Assembly: GCA_026008535.1 (NCBI GenBank)
Contig: BRKX01000001.1
Coordinates: 35,417,317 to 35,481,316, forward strand
Length of the DNA: 64,000 nt
Source: Perilla frutescens
Lineage: Eukaryota; Streptophyta; Magnoliopsida; Lamiales; Lamiaceae
Reading direction: 5' to 3'
The translations under genes and the position numbers were made by a program. The number at the start of each line of letters is the position of its first letter. Position 1 is the first letter of the stretch. The notes under the pieces were generated by a model. The model was given only the letters and a program-made list of their open reading frames with translations. It was not told where the DNA came from and searched no databases. Shown here piece by piece: positions 46,661 through 59,274 of the stretch.

Positions 46661-47646
46661 TGATACGACCTGGACAAATAATCTAGGACGAACAAAATAC
46701 GTAGTGGAAGACTTTAGGATGTGAAACACGTCAACTAATTAAAGGGCTTTAATTTGACTCGATAAACAACGAAAATACGACAATCTAGACAACTAAAATG
46801 CGTAGACGATGACACAAACTATGTAACGCAATACCTAGGAATTAGGGGCTAAAAATGGACGATTAAAGGCTGGAATTAGGGTAGCAATTCGTGTGTGTAG
46901 GCTAGTGAAGAAGAGCTTGGAGTAGATAGGATACGTTAAGGATTAAATGAACTTACGGATGGAATGGAACGAAGAGGACTTGAACTCGAACTTGTGGAGG
47001 AATAGGCGGCGGACGATGGTGATGATGCTTGACATCGAAGGCGTTTAGGTTGATGATATTGTGGTGAATCACAACCCGATAGCCTCCTTGAATCTCGAAC
47101 GTATCCAAGGTTGAAATCTCCAAGTTGATCTTCGTGTAGCGAATACTGGTTAAACCCTCAAGTGGATTAAGCAATACCCTTGAATAAGACTTAAAGTTGC
47201 TAGGCTCTAAGAATATTGTTTTGTATCTAAAACAACAAACGATTAAAAGATAGGTTGAGACACAATTGTATGCAAAAGAAAAATTCTTCAATAATGTCTA
47301 AAGTAACAATGTATCAAGGGGATCCTATTTATAAGTGTTATAGGGCCGAAAATCCTAGCTAATATGGCTAAAAATCTGGTCCAAAATAGAGATTAATTGG
47401 ACTAGGAAACTACCTAAACTAGAGTTCTATTTAAGGTAGAACTTGACTTAATTAAAACTCTAGTCAAAACTAATGCTATGACCGAAAATTACCCAAATAA
47501 AATCAAATAAAATCTAATCCAACTATAGTCCAAATTAAATAAAAATAACACTATAGTCTAAATAAAATCAACCTCTTAATTAAATCAATTAGGTGTCGGA
47601 AATTCCATGCACGTCGCACACAGACACCCTGATCTTAATGCATCAC
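46661..47646 (-). mobile_element. TG-family LTR in minus orientation (truncated)
   Basis: The plus strand begins TGATACGACC, the reverse complement of the TG LTR end GGTCGTATCA, and runs through a minus-strand TATA box (47326-47333) and the hairpin region. It breaks off at about 47646. Eight bases at 60354-60361 (minus TGATTAAG, compare TGATGAAG) look like its other terminus. It would therefore be an LTR, probably solo, into which TG3 inserted. Confidence 0.75.
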
Positions 47647-48170
47647 AGGTATTGCTTAATCCACTTGAGGGATTAACCGGTATTCGCTACTCGAAGATCA
47701 ACTTGGAGATTTCAACCTTGGATACGTTCGAGATTCAAGGAGGCTATCAGGTTGTGATTCACATCAACAATCACCAACCGTCTATCATCATTCACGACGC
47801 CATCCACCAGCCCAAGTCGCACACCTCATCCCTTTCACAAGTTCAAGATCGAGCTCTACGCCGCCCATCCAATCCGTAAGTTCGTTTAATCCTTATCATA
47901 TCCCATCTACCCAAGCCTTTGTTCACCATCACCATTCATGACCATTCACATATATTCCAGCCCCTATACACCTATTTTTCATCCCTTGTTACCTTGGTAT
48001 TGTGTTACATAGTTTGTGTCATTGTCTACGTATTTTAGTTGTCTAGATTATCATATTTTTGTTGTTTATTGAGTCGGATTAAAGCCCTTCAATTAGTTGA
48101 CGTGTTTCTTATCCTAAGTCTTCCACTACGATGTTATTATCATCCTAGACCATTTTTCCGGGTCGTATCA
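47647..48170 (+). repeat. TG3 5' LTR fragment
   Basis: It begins within the LTR at GGTATTGCTTAATCC (part of the conserved hairpin) and ends GGTCGTATCA. About the first 750 bp of the LTR are absent compared with 59070-60353. The overlapping ORF 47607-47879 is the recurring R/U5 ORF and starts across the junction. Confidence 0.85.
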
Positions 48171-48959
48171 AATTTTGGCATCAGAGCCAGGTCAGCTTTG
48201 GTGGTCGTAGTTCAATCCGACGTGTCAAATTTTATCCTAAGTGTCATCGTACGTGTCATTTATTTTCTTACGTGTCTATCGAGTTGTAATAGTTAATGTT
48301 CTAAAAAAAAGAGTGCAAAAAAAATTCGGATATATTAAAAAAATATGATAAAAAAATCCGAAAAAAAAGCGAAATTGAAATTCATTGTTTCCTTTGGAGT
48401 TCTATTTTATTTTTGGTACCTTCCTTTTGGTACTAATCTATAGTTGGTAGTTACCTTGTGAGTCTTATCTTATTTTCGGAACTTTCCTTCTAGCATAGAT
48501 CTTTAATTGGTAATTTCCTTTTGAGCTGTAATTTATTTTTGGTTCTTTTCTTTTAGAGTCTAGTTCAATTAGGATATTTAGATTGTGTCACAATTGTGTA
48601 ACACTTTCCAAATTACCTAATCCCTTTTCCTTTTGTTTCCTTAGGATTTATTTTTGGATTCCTATTCTATTTGGGAACTTCAAAAATACATCTAATTCTT
48701 TCCTTATCTAGCTTTCTTCCATCCAAATCCTTCCAAACCTTGCATATACAGTTCTTTCCTTCATTATTTTCATCTATAACACTAGAGGGATCGATTTTTC
48801 TGCACTAGTTCACATACACCACCCGTACACCATCAGGACCATATCCCCGTACACCTATATAGTCCATACACCATGCACCCATACACTACTCATACACCAT
48901 ACAACCGTACTCCATATACACCATATTCTCGCCATCTCCACAGCAACAACAAGATAACC
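48171..48959 (+). other. TG3 leader
   Basis: No gene. Primer-site-like TTGGCATCAGAGCC at 48175-48188, A-rich tract at about 48301-48377, degenerate GGTA-TTTCCTT repeats at about 48385-48560, and a run of CATACACC-type short repeats near 48825-48925. Confidence 0.7.
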
Positions 48960-50120
48960 ATCCCTGAGTTTGAAGGTCTATACGATCCCGATGCATACCT
49001 TGATTGGAAATGAAAACTAGATAAAATATTTGAGTGCTATGACTTTCCTGAACCAAAGAAAGTGCAGCTAGTTTTGTTGAAGTTTAAAGGCTACGCAGCA
49101 ACATGGTGGGGATTCCAGTAGAACCGGCGTCAGTTGAAAGATTTGATGTGGAAACGCTTCATTCCAGACTACTACCAATGGGAGTTGGAGGAAAAGTTAC
49201 ACAAGCTTAGGTAAAGAGATCAAAGTGTAAATGACTACTGCAATAAAATAATTTAAGCCATGAGACGAGCTAATGTAGAAGAATATCCAGAAGATACCAT
49301 GGATAAATTTCTAGCTGGTCTACAAAGGGCAATTCGTGAAAGAGTAGCATTGTATCGCTTCGACGAGTTGGAGGACATGGTGGAATACGCCATCCGGATA
49401 GAAAAATGGCTATAGGAACTAGAGATGAAGTCAAAAGAGGAGGTTCAAGTAGAGTTAAGAGTTGCCACGCATGACGATTCTACTTCTAAGGTACCAATTG
49501 TAGACTTCGTTACAGTACCTTTTATCTCATTACCATTTGTTCCTATGTGCTTAGAAGATGAGATAGTTGAAGAATCGAAGCCAGAAATAGACATGATAGA
49601 AACAACTAAAGAAGAGATGCCACTTTTGGAGGAGTTAGTTCAAGACGATTGTAATCAAGAGGAGTCAGTTTCCATTCATATCGATGAAGAGATGCCCATT
49701 CTCGATATTACTAATCCAGAGAAGACAAGTATAGAAGATTGTAGTTTGGAAGTTTTGTCCATGGAGATGACAATTCCTAAAGATTGCATGGAGGACAAAC
49801 TACAAATTGTGAATTTGGAGATCTATGATGCAGTTGAGGAAGCCGAAGAAGTTGAAGAGTTTTTGGAGATACAACCTTGTTTTGAAAAGGAGAATGATAT
49901 TTTTGAAGCAATAGTTGAAGATCATGAAGAGCTCAAACAAGCTAGCATGGAGGAGCTGCCAAGTTCTAACATTTTTTATCACCCGTTTTCTTGTGATGTC
50001 TTTATTTTACAGGTTTTTGAAGAAGTTCCATTGGAAGTTAATGTACCACCAAGTTTGAACATAAATACCTTACCAAGGAAATCTATGCTAGAGTTTCAGA
50101 TGATTAACACAAGTGGAATG
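48960..50120 (+). pseudogene. TG3 gag-like protein, part 1
   Basis: The frame begins IPEFEGLYDPDAYLDWK and contains several stops and an in-frame deletion of about 36 nt after TWWG. From 49425 it is open: an acidic linker different in sequence from TG1, then SNIFYHPFSCDVFILQV and EEVPLEVNVP, which align with SNIFYQPCSFSVFILQV in TG1. Co2 interrupts the frame at 50120, and it resumes in frame at 58942. Confidence 0.8.
50116..50120. repeat. TSD GAATG, left copy (Co2)
   Basis: GAATG is repeated at 58937-58941, exactly flanking the TG...CA ends of Co2. The TG3 gag frame continues across. Confidence 0.96.
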
Positions 50121-50716
50121 TGTTGAAACTGTTTGGTTTGTTATTATTTTGGATATAGTTTTGTTTTTGTCTTTCTTTTATTTATTTTGCAGGAAAATTA
50201 ATATATGGATGGACATGTGATTTGACCAAGTCTTGAAGATAAAGTCGAAGATATGTTTGTTCCTATATCTATGGGAAGTTTGTTGCTTGCGGCTAAAGTC
50301 AATGAGAGATGGAGGGAGTGGTTTTCGTACAAGATATATGAGTAGAGATCAAGTAATTAGTTTGTATAAACATGAATCAGTCGTATAGTGTTAGATACGA
50401 ATTCATAGAGATATTTTTCAGATCTGTATTGAGAGATACTAGTTTTCTACAAGTGTTAGTTAAGACAACTTTAGTCACAACCTTCTGCGAAGGAAGAGAT
50501 AAAGTGTCTTAAGTTTAGTAAGAGTTTACTTGTAGTGTTTTTGTAATTCACAAATTTATATCTCTGAGGCACTTCGCGAGATTATAGAAATATAATCTCG
50601 TGAAATTTTCTAATCCATTGTTTGTTACTATATTTCCGCTGCATGTTCAAAGTTGTCCCAACTTTAGATATAACTTCGGTCACAACTCTGTCAGAACCGA
50701 GAGTTCGGTTTCTTCA
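50121..50716 (+). repeat. Co2 5' LTR (596 bp)
   Basis: TGTTGAAACT...GGTTTCTTCA. It aligns with 58329-58936, from which it differs by small indels and substitutions. Confidence 0.94.
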
Positions 50717-50718
50717 AT

Positions 50719-50730
50719 TGGTATCAGAGC
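50719..50730 (+). other. Co2 primer-binding site
   Basis: TGGTATCAGAGC starts two bases after the 5' LTR and is complementary to the 3' end of plant initiator-Met tRNA. Confidence 0.92.
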
Positions 50731-50774
50731 ATACACTTGATACACTAATTGGTGATCCTGCTTTTGTGAGTACA

Positions 50775-51734
50775 ATGGATTGTACAAACCTGTTGTTCAA
50801 CAAACCTCCTGTTCTCGATGGGATGAACTATTCTTTTAGAAAGTTCGAATGTGAGCATGCATCAAATCCATTGATACAAGAGCATGGAATGCTGTTCAAA
50901 AGACATGGACGCATCCTAAGACCATAGATGCTGAAGGAGATACAATCCGTACACCTCCAGAAGAATGGACCAGGTCACAAAATGAAGATACTACCTTTAA
51001 TGACAAGGCACTCAACGCAATTCAATCTTCCTTGGACATTCAGATGTTCAAACTTATAAGAAATTGTGAGTCAGCCAATGAAGCTTGGGATATCCTTCAA
51101 CAAAATTGCGAAGGAGATGTTGGAATTAAAAAATCACGTCATCGTATTCTCACCATAAAATTTGAGAACATGAAGATGGGGGAAGATGAAACAGTTAGAG
51201 AATATTGCAACAAATTACTTGAGATTGCAAATGAGTGCACTGATCTTGGTGATCCAATCACCAACAAAAGGTTAGTTTCTAAAGCCTTGACAACTCTAAC
51301 ACCCCGTTTTGATATGAAGGTTGTTGCTATTGACACGGTAACAACTACTGGATGCTTGGATTTCACAAAGCTGATGAATGACCTGAAAACCTATGAAATG
51401 GAAATGAATGAGAAGGGTGGGTCAAAGAAAAAGGGAATTGCCCTGACAGCTGGATCAGCTTCAAAGTCAACTTCACCCTATGACGAAGACGAGGATGAAG
51501 ACCTTGAAGAAATCAGTGAAATGAATCCAGACTATGCTCGTCTCACCAAAAGACTCAACTGCAGTATGTGCCGATCTGGACAATTCAAAGCTTGCTGAAG
51601 TTGAGATAACTTCTGACAGGTATGATGAGTCCAATTATGAAACTCTCTTCTGCTTTAATACTGTGATCACTTCTGCAGATGAGGAACAAGAAGAAGAAGT
51701 TACTGAAGAAGAAACTCTGGAGTTGCTATTATAG
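50775..51734 (+). pseudogene. Co2 gag
   Basis: From ATG 50775 (MDCTNLLFNKPPVLDGMNYS) the product has the typical start of copia gag. A frameshift at about 50890-50930 moves the frame. The stretch 51032-51598 carries the UBN2-type gag core (SANEAWDILQQNCEGD, KMGEDETVREYCNKLLEIAN, LTTLTPRFDMKV). A second frameshift near 51540-51590 returns to the frame used downstream, followed by an acidic segment and a stop at 51732-51734. Gag would build the virus-like particle in the cytoplasm. Not functional as it stands. Confidence 0.88.
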
Positions 51735-54700
51735 TTGCAGGAACTCTACAAGGAGCTGTATGCTAAGTGGATCAAACAGTGCAAGGAAATTGAGTCACTC
51801 AATGACGAATCCACAAATCAGAAGGCGTCTCTTGCAAAGTTGGAAGTAATGTTGACAAAGAAAGACGCAGAGATTGAAGATATGAGGATTCAACTCAATC
51901 TTGCAAAGAAAACATTCAAAAAGTTCAACGCAGGTACTTTTAAACTTGATGAAGTTCTTGCACACACTCAGGTAACTTCTCATGGCATAGGTTATGATAA
52001 AACTGTAAAAACTGCCTTTACTTCAATTCTGTCCACAAGTGGAAGACCCTTTGTAAAAGCTCAAAAAGGTCACTCCACTTCATCAGTGAGTAAGAAGCAT
52101 AGGAGATTTGTTTCTCATTATTATTTTCTCCCCGGGCACATAAAACCCTTTTGTCATAGGTTTCTGCAAGAACATAAAAAGGAGATTCATTTGTGGACAC
52201 AAGCCTCAAAATCAAGTCTTTCAGTCAAAGGTGACAAAACAAAGAACTTGGTCTGGAAGCCCAAAGCTGCCTCCAAAGACACTTGTAAAGTTATCTTCAC
52301 TGCATCAGTATCTGATGATTCGACAACTTGGTACTTTAACAGCAGGTGTTCTCGCCACATGAGTGGATCTCAATGTTATCTGACCAACTACCAAAAGATC
52401 AATGGTAGCGAAGTCACATTTGAGGGAGGAACGAAAGGCAAGATTGTAGGACATGGTATCTTGAACAGTCCTGGTCTTCCAAAGCTGGCCAATGTATCAC
52501 ACGTTCAAGGTCTTACAACAAACCTCATCAGTATCAACCAGCTCTGTGATGACAACTTCACTGTCATCTTTGATAAGCAAAGTTGTACTGTGGTTGACAC
52601 CGATGGCAAACATGTAATCTCTGGGGTAAGATCTTCTAATAATATTTATGAAACTAAAAGAAAAGGCTGTTTGAGTGCACAAGTTAATGATGTACAACTT
52701 TGGCATCAAAAATTGGGTCATACAAATTTCTGCAACATGGAGAACCTTCAGAGACTCAATGCTGTTCTTGGAGTGCCAAAGTTGAACATATCAAATTCAA
52801 GATTGTGTGGAGAATGTCAAAAAGGAAAGCAAGTCAAAGTCTCGCACCCTGTTGTAACAACTTCCGAGAGACCTTTTGCTACACAAAGTTGCTTTGAATT
52901 GCTTCACATGGATCTTATGGGGCCAGCAGAGGTAGAAAGTCTTGGAGGTAAACGGTATTCATTTGTGATTGTCGATGACCTCTCAAGGTATGCTTAGGTA
53001 AAATTCCTAAGTAACAAAGGTGAAACCTATAATGCATTCTTAGAATTATATTCTGAAGTTAGAAAATTCTACGATTCTTGTGTTAAAAGAATTAGATCTG
53101 ACCATGGTAGGGAGTTTGAAAATCTTCAACTCCTAAACTTTTGCATAAAAGAAGGCATTCATGATGAATATTCTGCTTCTAAAAGACCCCAGCAAAATGG
53201 TATGGCCGAAAGGAAGAATAGAACTCTGCAAGAGATGGCCACTGTCATGTTGCATTCTAAGAAGCTATCCAAATGATTTTGGGCTGAAGCTTTAAACACT
53301 GCATGCTATGTAAGTAATCGTGTAAACTTAAGAACCGGAACCACTATGACGTCATATGAAATTCTAAATGGTAGAAAACCCAACCTAAAATACCTACATG
53401 TGTTCGGTTGTGTTTGCTACATTTTAAATAACAGGGATTATCTGTTCAAGTTTGATCCCAAGAGTGATAAATGTGTGTTTATTGGTTGTTCGCTTAATAG
53501 TTATGCTTACCGTCTCTATAACCTCAGAACAAAAACTGTTATGGAAAGTGTTAATGTACGATTTGATGATTTTGCCAGCTTATACACTCCTGAAGAAGAT
53601 ACTAACGATGTGATTGAGATACGAGGAAGGACAGGAAAAACTGCTGAGATAGAAGAAAGATTCAACACTGAAGTTGAACCCACTTTAGAGACAGATGAGG
53701 ATACAATTACAGAAGGATCTGGATCAAATTCCCACTTAAACGAGTCAGAGATTCCAGAAGTAGTTCAGGGAAGTACCAGAAGAGATCCACCGAGCAAGAT
53801 TCGCAAAAATCATCCAATTGATCAAGTCATTGGAGATGTACACGAAGGGGTCAGAACTAGAGGTAAAACTCCTGTTAACTACAAAGAAATGGTAAGGATG
53901 GTATGCATGTCTTGTGTAATTAATGAAGTTGGTGTTGTTGTCTTCTTATCCATTGTTAAACCTAAAAATGTAAATGAGGCATTAAAAGATGAGTTCTGGA
54001 TAAGTGCCATGCAAGCCGAGCTACTTGAGTTTATTATGAACAAAGTCTGGACACTTGTGCCTAGACCTTCTGGGATAAACGTGATAGGAACTAAGTGGAT
54101 ATTTAAAAATAAAACTGATGAATTTGAAAATCTCATTAGAAATAAAGCCCGTTTAGTTGCCCAAGGTTATACTCAAGTAGAGGGGATTGACTATGATGAG
54201 ACTTTTGCTCCCGTTTCACGAAGAGAGTCCATTAGGTTACTTTTTGCTATTGCATGTTATCTTAACATTACTCTTCATCAAATGGATGTTAAGGCAGCAT
54301 TTCTTAATGGAGTACTAGAAGAAGAAGCTTATGTGGAACAACCCAAAGGCTTTGAAGATCAAACAAATCCAAGTCATGTGTATAGACTAAAACAAGCTCC
54401 AAGAGCTTGGTATAGTCGGTTAACCGAATTTCTGCTTGCATTTGGATTTTCCAGGGGTCATGCCGATAGAACACTATTCTTCAAGAAAGAAAAAGATCTA
54501 CTCACGATCGCTCAAATCTATGTCGATGATATAGTGTTTGGATCGACAAGTAAGAAAGCTTTGAAGGAATTTGTTGAAGCAATGTCCATGACTTTTGAAA
54601 TGAGTATGATCGGTGAGCTTAGCAATTTTCTTGAACTTCAAGTCAAGCAAAAGGACAATGGCGTTTTCGTCTCATAGACAAAATATGCCAAGAATCTTGT

Positions 54701-55460
54701 AAAGAAGTTTGGTTTGGAGAATGCAAAGCACATGAGAACTCCCATGAGTACGACTGAAAAGCTGTCGAAGGATGCAGTTGGACTTGAAGTTGATCCAACT
54801 TTATACAGATCAATGATCAGAAGTCTTCTCTATCTAACTGCTAGTCGACCAGATATCATGTACAGTGTGTGTGCATGTGCTAGATTTCAGTCCTGTCCCA
54901 AGGAGGAACATCTTAAGGCGGTAAAGAGAATCATTCGGTATGTGGCCGGAACATGTGAATTGGGTGTATGGTTCACAAAGGACACAACTACAGATCTTGT
55001 TGGGTACAATGATGCCGATTGGGCTGGAGAAATAGATGATAGACGGAGTACAAGTGGAGGATGTTGCTATCTAGGAAACAACCTCATCTCTTGGCACAAC
55101 AAAAAGCAAAATTGTATCTCATTGTCCACAGCCGAGTCCGAATATGTGGCCGCCGGGAGCTGTTCAGCGTAGTTGATATGGCTAAAGTCGATGTTGGATG
55201 ATTATGGCTTGGAAAGCAACCCCTTGGTGATGCTCTGTGATAATACAAGTGTCATCAACCTTGCAAAGAACCCAGTTCATCATTCCAAATCCAAACACAT
55301 TCACTTAAGGTATCATTTTATTAGGGATTTAGTTGAAAAGAAGCTATTAAAGTTAAAGTATATTAGTACAGATAATCAACTGGCTGATTTATTTACAAAG
55401 GCTTTAAGCTATGAGAGATTCTCAATTTTGAGGAAATCTCTTGGCTTGTGTTCTATATGA
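51735..55460 (+). pseudogene. Co2 gag end and pol: protease, integrase, RT, RNase H
   Basis: One frame of 1242 codons. It includes a coiled-coil segment (about 51777-51910), a decayed zinc knuckle (HYYFLPGHIKPFC) and a protease whose WYLDSG box reads WYFNSR (52329-52346), so the catalytic Asp is lost. The pre-integrase region follows (LWHQKLGHTNFCNMENLQRL), then the integrase with D-D-E residues in place (LLHMDLMGP, RSDHGREF, NGMAERKNRT), RT with intact IYVDDIVFGS, and RNase H (STAESEYVAA, ADLFTKAL). In-frame stops are at 52995, 53275, 54675 and 55170. The RT active site is intact but the protease is not. Confidence 0.94.
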
Positions 55461-56064
55461 AAAGTACAGTTGACACAACTATTATCACACTTTTGGTATA
55501 TCATCGTTAACTGTGAAGTTGAACAGATTCAAGGATGAAAAAGCCTGTATTAAGGTGAAACCATGATCGTTCTTATAAAATCATATAACTAGATCAAAGA
55601 TCCTAGATAAATGGTATTTATAAGATTCTTTTGGCTATTCATCTATTCATCATCTGTTTCCCTTCTTAAAAAGTTTTCTATGATTTATCAAAAGTATTCT
55701 GATAATAAAATTTTCTTGACAATAGTTGGTTAATTATATATATAAAAACAATGAAAATTTTTGAAAGTCAGTTGAATGTATCTGGAAATGTATCTTACTC
55801 TATCTTTAATATCTATTTTGACTATATCTTTAATATGATTGATTCTTATTTTTTAGGAGGCGGGTATCTATCATTCTTATATATTCCTCCTTATGTTTTG
55901 TGGCAAGTCATTTTCTGTGTATTATATTTGATAAGTGTCTCTCTCTCTTCGCCACTATCCTTCTCACTTAGCTTCTCTCTCTTCACTTTCTTTTTGATTC
56001 ACTATTCAAGAAAACCCCTTCGTCTTCCCTAACCCTTCTCGGAAATTCGCCCAGCACATCCGCC
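55461..56064 (+). other. Spacer between Co2 RNase H and the extra ORF
   Basis: 604 bp, AT-rich at first and then pyrimidine-rich (CTCTCT tracts at about 55935-56000), which gives a leader-like sequence ahead of ATG 56065. The 93-codon ORF 55751-56032 is hydrophobic but has no recognisable family and is probably fortuitous. No splice sites or promoter could be established. Confidence 0.55.
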
Positions 56065-57945
56065 ATGGATTTTGACAAAATGCGCCAAATACAAGAACTA
56101 TTAAGTGACCCAGAAGCTTCTGCTTATCTCCGTCATCTAGCAACCTTCCCGCCGCAGCCGATTTTGTTTCCGCCGATTATTTCTAACCCCTTTCATTTCC
56201 TGTCACCAGAGTCTACTCTGATTCTCCGTCCAAAAGTCCTCCTATCTCCTTCTAGAGGTAATGCTCCTATGGAGATTTCTCCCGAATTAGGAAGTTGTCC
56301 GGAAGTTCAGTCTAAAACTCTCTCTTTACCGGCACCCTCTCCAGTTCAACCATTCTCGGTCTCACTATCTTCAGAGCAGGCTATAATTCTAGCCCCCGAC
56401 GGAGTGATTATGTCGACCTTTGATACTCCAGGTCTCGAATCTCAAGTCCTCGACACTCCTATCCTCACTGAAGAGCAAATCGACCCGTTTTTTCCTTCCA
56501 ACGAAGGAAATACATTCAATGAAGGTCCAATTGAGGTTCCATTCTCTGAAATTGAAGAGGAAGTCCAGGTGGATGTATCTGAAAAATCTACTCCGACACG
56601 AACTCCTCCCAAGAAGAAATCAACAAAATCTAAGAAAGCTCCTCCGACTAGACGGTCCAAGCGCCTTCACATGACTGGAAGCTCCTCGCGGACTCCGATG
56701 GAGCCGATTGAGATTATCAGTGAAGCCGAAGAGGAGGAGGAGTGTGAAGAAGAGCTGTCAGAGAATGATTCGGGTGAACAAACTCTTTCTGCACATGGTT
56801 AAGACTCTGAGACAGACGAAGAAGCTAAAGAGACCATTGTTGCTGCCTCAAAGAAGGGTAAGAGAAAAATGCCTTTCTCTTCTCCTTCAAAAGTTCATGG
56901 AAAAGTTGTGAAGAAAGTTAAGCGAAGTGTTACTCCAGCTGAGGAAGATGCCTACTCAGAATCTGACCTAGAGGTATCCAAGGCTAACTCAATCTTATTT
57001 TATTATGATGTTGCTAAGCGTAATTGGGATTTCTTTAAGAATAGGGAAATCTTAAACGATTGTGCGGTTGATTTAAAAGATTTTTCTGGATATAACTTGG
57101 TTGAGTTTTTGAAAAAGAGAAAAGTGTTGGGTAGTGTTACTTATGCTAAGCCCTATGTTGCTGAAGTAGTTAGGTATTTCTATGCTAATTTGACACATGA
57201 TTTCAGAAATCAAGCCTCTAAGCAATATGGTAAAGTTTTTGTACATGGGAAGGTATTCACAGTTACTCAGGCTATGATTAACAAATTTTTGGGAATACCT
57301 AATGTTGTTGAATTTGATGAGGAGGTTGATGAGGAGTTGGAGGCTAAGATGGTTGATGTATTGACTGGTGGCCAAGCTGAGTTGTGGGTAGCCAACAAGA
57401 AGCCAAATAGGCTAGCTTCAGTCCTCACATCACTGTTTTCTACACTTCACAAGGTTTCTGTGTCAAACTGGATTCCTACTTCTAACTCAATAATGGTGCC
57501 TTTCGAGCATGTTTGCTTGTTATATAAGGTATATATGGGGGAAAAGGTGAACCTATGGCAACATATATTCAACTCCATTGCCGAGATTGCCATGACAAAG
57601 TCAAACAAGAAATTGGTGGTCCCCTCTCTTATATATAACATGCTGTTGGACCAAGGGTTTAAGTCAACAAAGAAAGATGTTCTGATCTCCTGACTTCCTC
57701 TCCAGACTGTCCAGAAAGCCTTTCTAGCTGATTCCAGGACTCGTTATCTTCCGTGGAGAGATGCTACTGAAACTGCTCCTTCATCGTCCGAGTATCTTTG
57801 TATTATTCCTGTATTTGTTTTGCAGGAACAAATCCATTTTCTCACTGCGCAGATTCAAATCTTTGATAAACAAATACGCGTATTCCAACGTCTCCTTTCT
57901 TCCCAAAAAGAGGGAGAAGGCACCAGCCGGGGAGAACAACATTGA
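56065..57945 (+). pseudogene. Extra ORF of Co2: basic/acidic N-terminus plus plant-transposon-like domain
   Basis: One frame of 626 codons from ATG 56065 (MDFDKMRQIQELLSD) to TGA 57943-57945, broken by TAA 56800-56802 and TGA 57691-57693. The N-terminal third is Pro/Ser-rich with a Lys/Arg cluster (PPKKKSTKSKKAPPTRRSKR, nuclear-localisation-like) and a Glu-rich stretch. From about codon 310 follows a globular region (SILFYYDVAKRNWDFFKNRE, VFTVTQAMINKFLGIPNVVE, VSVSNWIPTSNSIMVPFEHV) that resembles the domain often annotated as putative plant transposon protein. The end is coiled-coil-like (EQIHFLTAQIQIFDKQIRVF). It sits where SIRE-type elements carry an env-like gene, but I see no membrane segment. 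Function unknown. Confidence 0.8.
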
Positions 57946-58328
57946 AGTGAGGATGATGAAGAGCAAGAGGAGTAGAGGAAGAAGAGGAAGGAAGGCTAAG
58001 GTGTTGAAGGAAGAACTGCAGTCTGTTGCAGTTTTTGTTATTGATGTTTATTAAACAATTTCTCCAACTATGTTTTAAAACAACTATGTTTTGATATGTT
58101 TTGCTGCAGTCTAACTTATGATCGTTTGTTGTTAGTGGTTTAGTTGTTTTAATGATATGATATCATGTGATTATTTTTTTTGGAAGTTTGCATGACAGGG
58201 GGAGCAATTGTTCTGCTTTAATAATGACTGATTTTGTTCCAAGCATATGTTTAGGGGGAGTTCAGATTATGTTTGACTCTGCTGCATACTTGAAGCTATT
58301 TTGGGAAAAAAGACAAAAAGGGGGATAT
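57946..58328 (+). other. Co2 3' untranslated region and polypurine tract
   Basis: No gene. It holds three G-rich purine runs: AGGGGGAG near 58197 and 58253, and the run at 58303-58328 (GGGAAAAAAGACAAAAAGGG and GGATAT) that abuts the 3' LTR and is the likely plus-strand primer. Confidence 0.8.
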
Positions 58329-58936
58329 TGTTGAAACCGTTTGGTTTGTTATTATTTTGGATGTAGTTTTGTTTTTGTCTTTCTTTTATTTATTTTGCAG
58401 GAAAATTAATATATGGATGGAGATGTGATTTGACCAAGTCTTGAAGATAAAGTCTAAGATATGTTTGTTCCTATATCTATGGGAAGTTTGTTGCTTGCGG
58501 CTAAAGTCAAGGAGAGATGGAGGAAGTGGTTTTCGTACAAGATATATGAGTAGAGATTAAGTAATTAGTTTGTATAAATAGGAATCAGTCATATAGTGTT
58601 AGTTACGAATTCATAGAGATATTTTCAGATCTGTATTGAGAGATACTAGTTTTCTACAAGTGTTAGTTAAGACAACTTTAGTCACAACCTTCTGCGAAGG
58701 AAGAGATAAAGTGTCTTAAGTTTAGTAAGAGTTTACTTGTAGTGTTTTTTTAATTAACAAATTCATATAGTGAATATTTCGCCCTGAGGTACTTCGCAAG
58801 ATTATAGAAATATAATCTCGTGAAATTTTCCAATCCATTGTTTGTTACTATATTTACGCTGCATGTTCAAAGTTGTCCGAACTTTAGATACAACTTCGGT
58901 CACAACTCTGTCAGAACCGAGAGTTTGGTTTCTTCA
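58329..58936 (+). repeat. Co2 3' LTR (608 bp)
   Basis: TGTTGAAACC...GGTTTCTTCA, followed by TSD GAATG. Near-identical partner of 50121-50716. Confidence 0.95.
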
Positions 58937-58941
58937 GAATG

Positions 58942-59274
58942 TTCTCGTTCATATTCATGAAGATGTGTTTTATGAAGCTTATGTAAAAAGAGTTCGATGG
59001 TCAGTTCGTGTTCATCTTTGATCCCGGAGACTAGAATTCGAGAATGAATTCTTTTCAAGAGGAGAAGAATGATATGTCCACGACAAGCCTAGAACAACCT
59101 AACCCGGAGCTTCAAATACGTGAACCAATTACACGACTTCGAGCAATACAATTGCAAGGATATTTCCAAGCATTTGTATGTAAGAAGTTTGAAGATGACA
59201 AAGAAGTTGAGAACAGCCCCAAAATTGTTACCTTGTTAACAATCAAAGATTGGAGATCAAGGTTTGAAGAATAA
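58942..59274 (+). pseudogene. TG3 gag-like protein, part 2, running into the LTR
   Basis: After Co2 the TG3 frame continues: FMKMCFMKLM, a stop, KEFDGQFVFIFDPGD, a stop, then NSRMNSFQEEKND across the polypurine tract and LTR start (59070). Inside the LTR it reads PITRLRAIQLQGYFQAF and KIVTLLTIKDWRSRFEE, ending at 59272-59274. The tail matches TG1 at protein level despite nucleotide divergence. Confidence 0.82.

Larger units (their letters stand above)
50121..58936 (+). mobile_element. Co2: complete Ty1/copia retrotransposon with an extra 3' ORF
   Basis: An 8.8-kb element with LTRs 50121-50716 and 58329-58936, 5-bp TSDs GAATG, initiator-Met primer site, gag, protease, integrase, RT, RNase H in copia order, then an additional gene-like region (56065-57945) before the polypurine tract. 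Extra 3' ORFs are known from SIRE/Maximus-type elements; assignment to that lineage is tentative. Confidence 0.94.

Noticed and set aside
55751..56032. Hydrophobic 93-codon ORF as an env-like membrane protein of Co2
   Set aside because: Short, AT- and CT-biased, no signal or family motif, and it ends before the real downstream frame.
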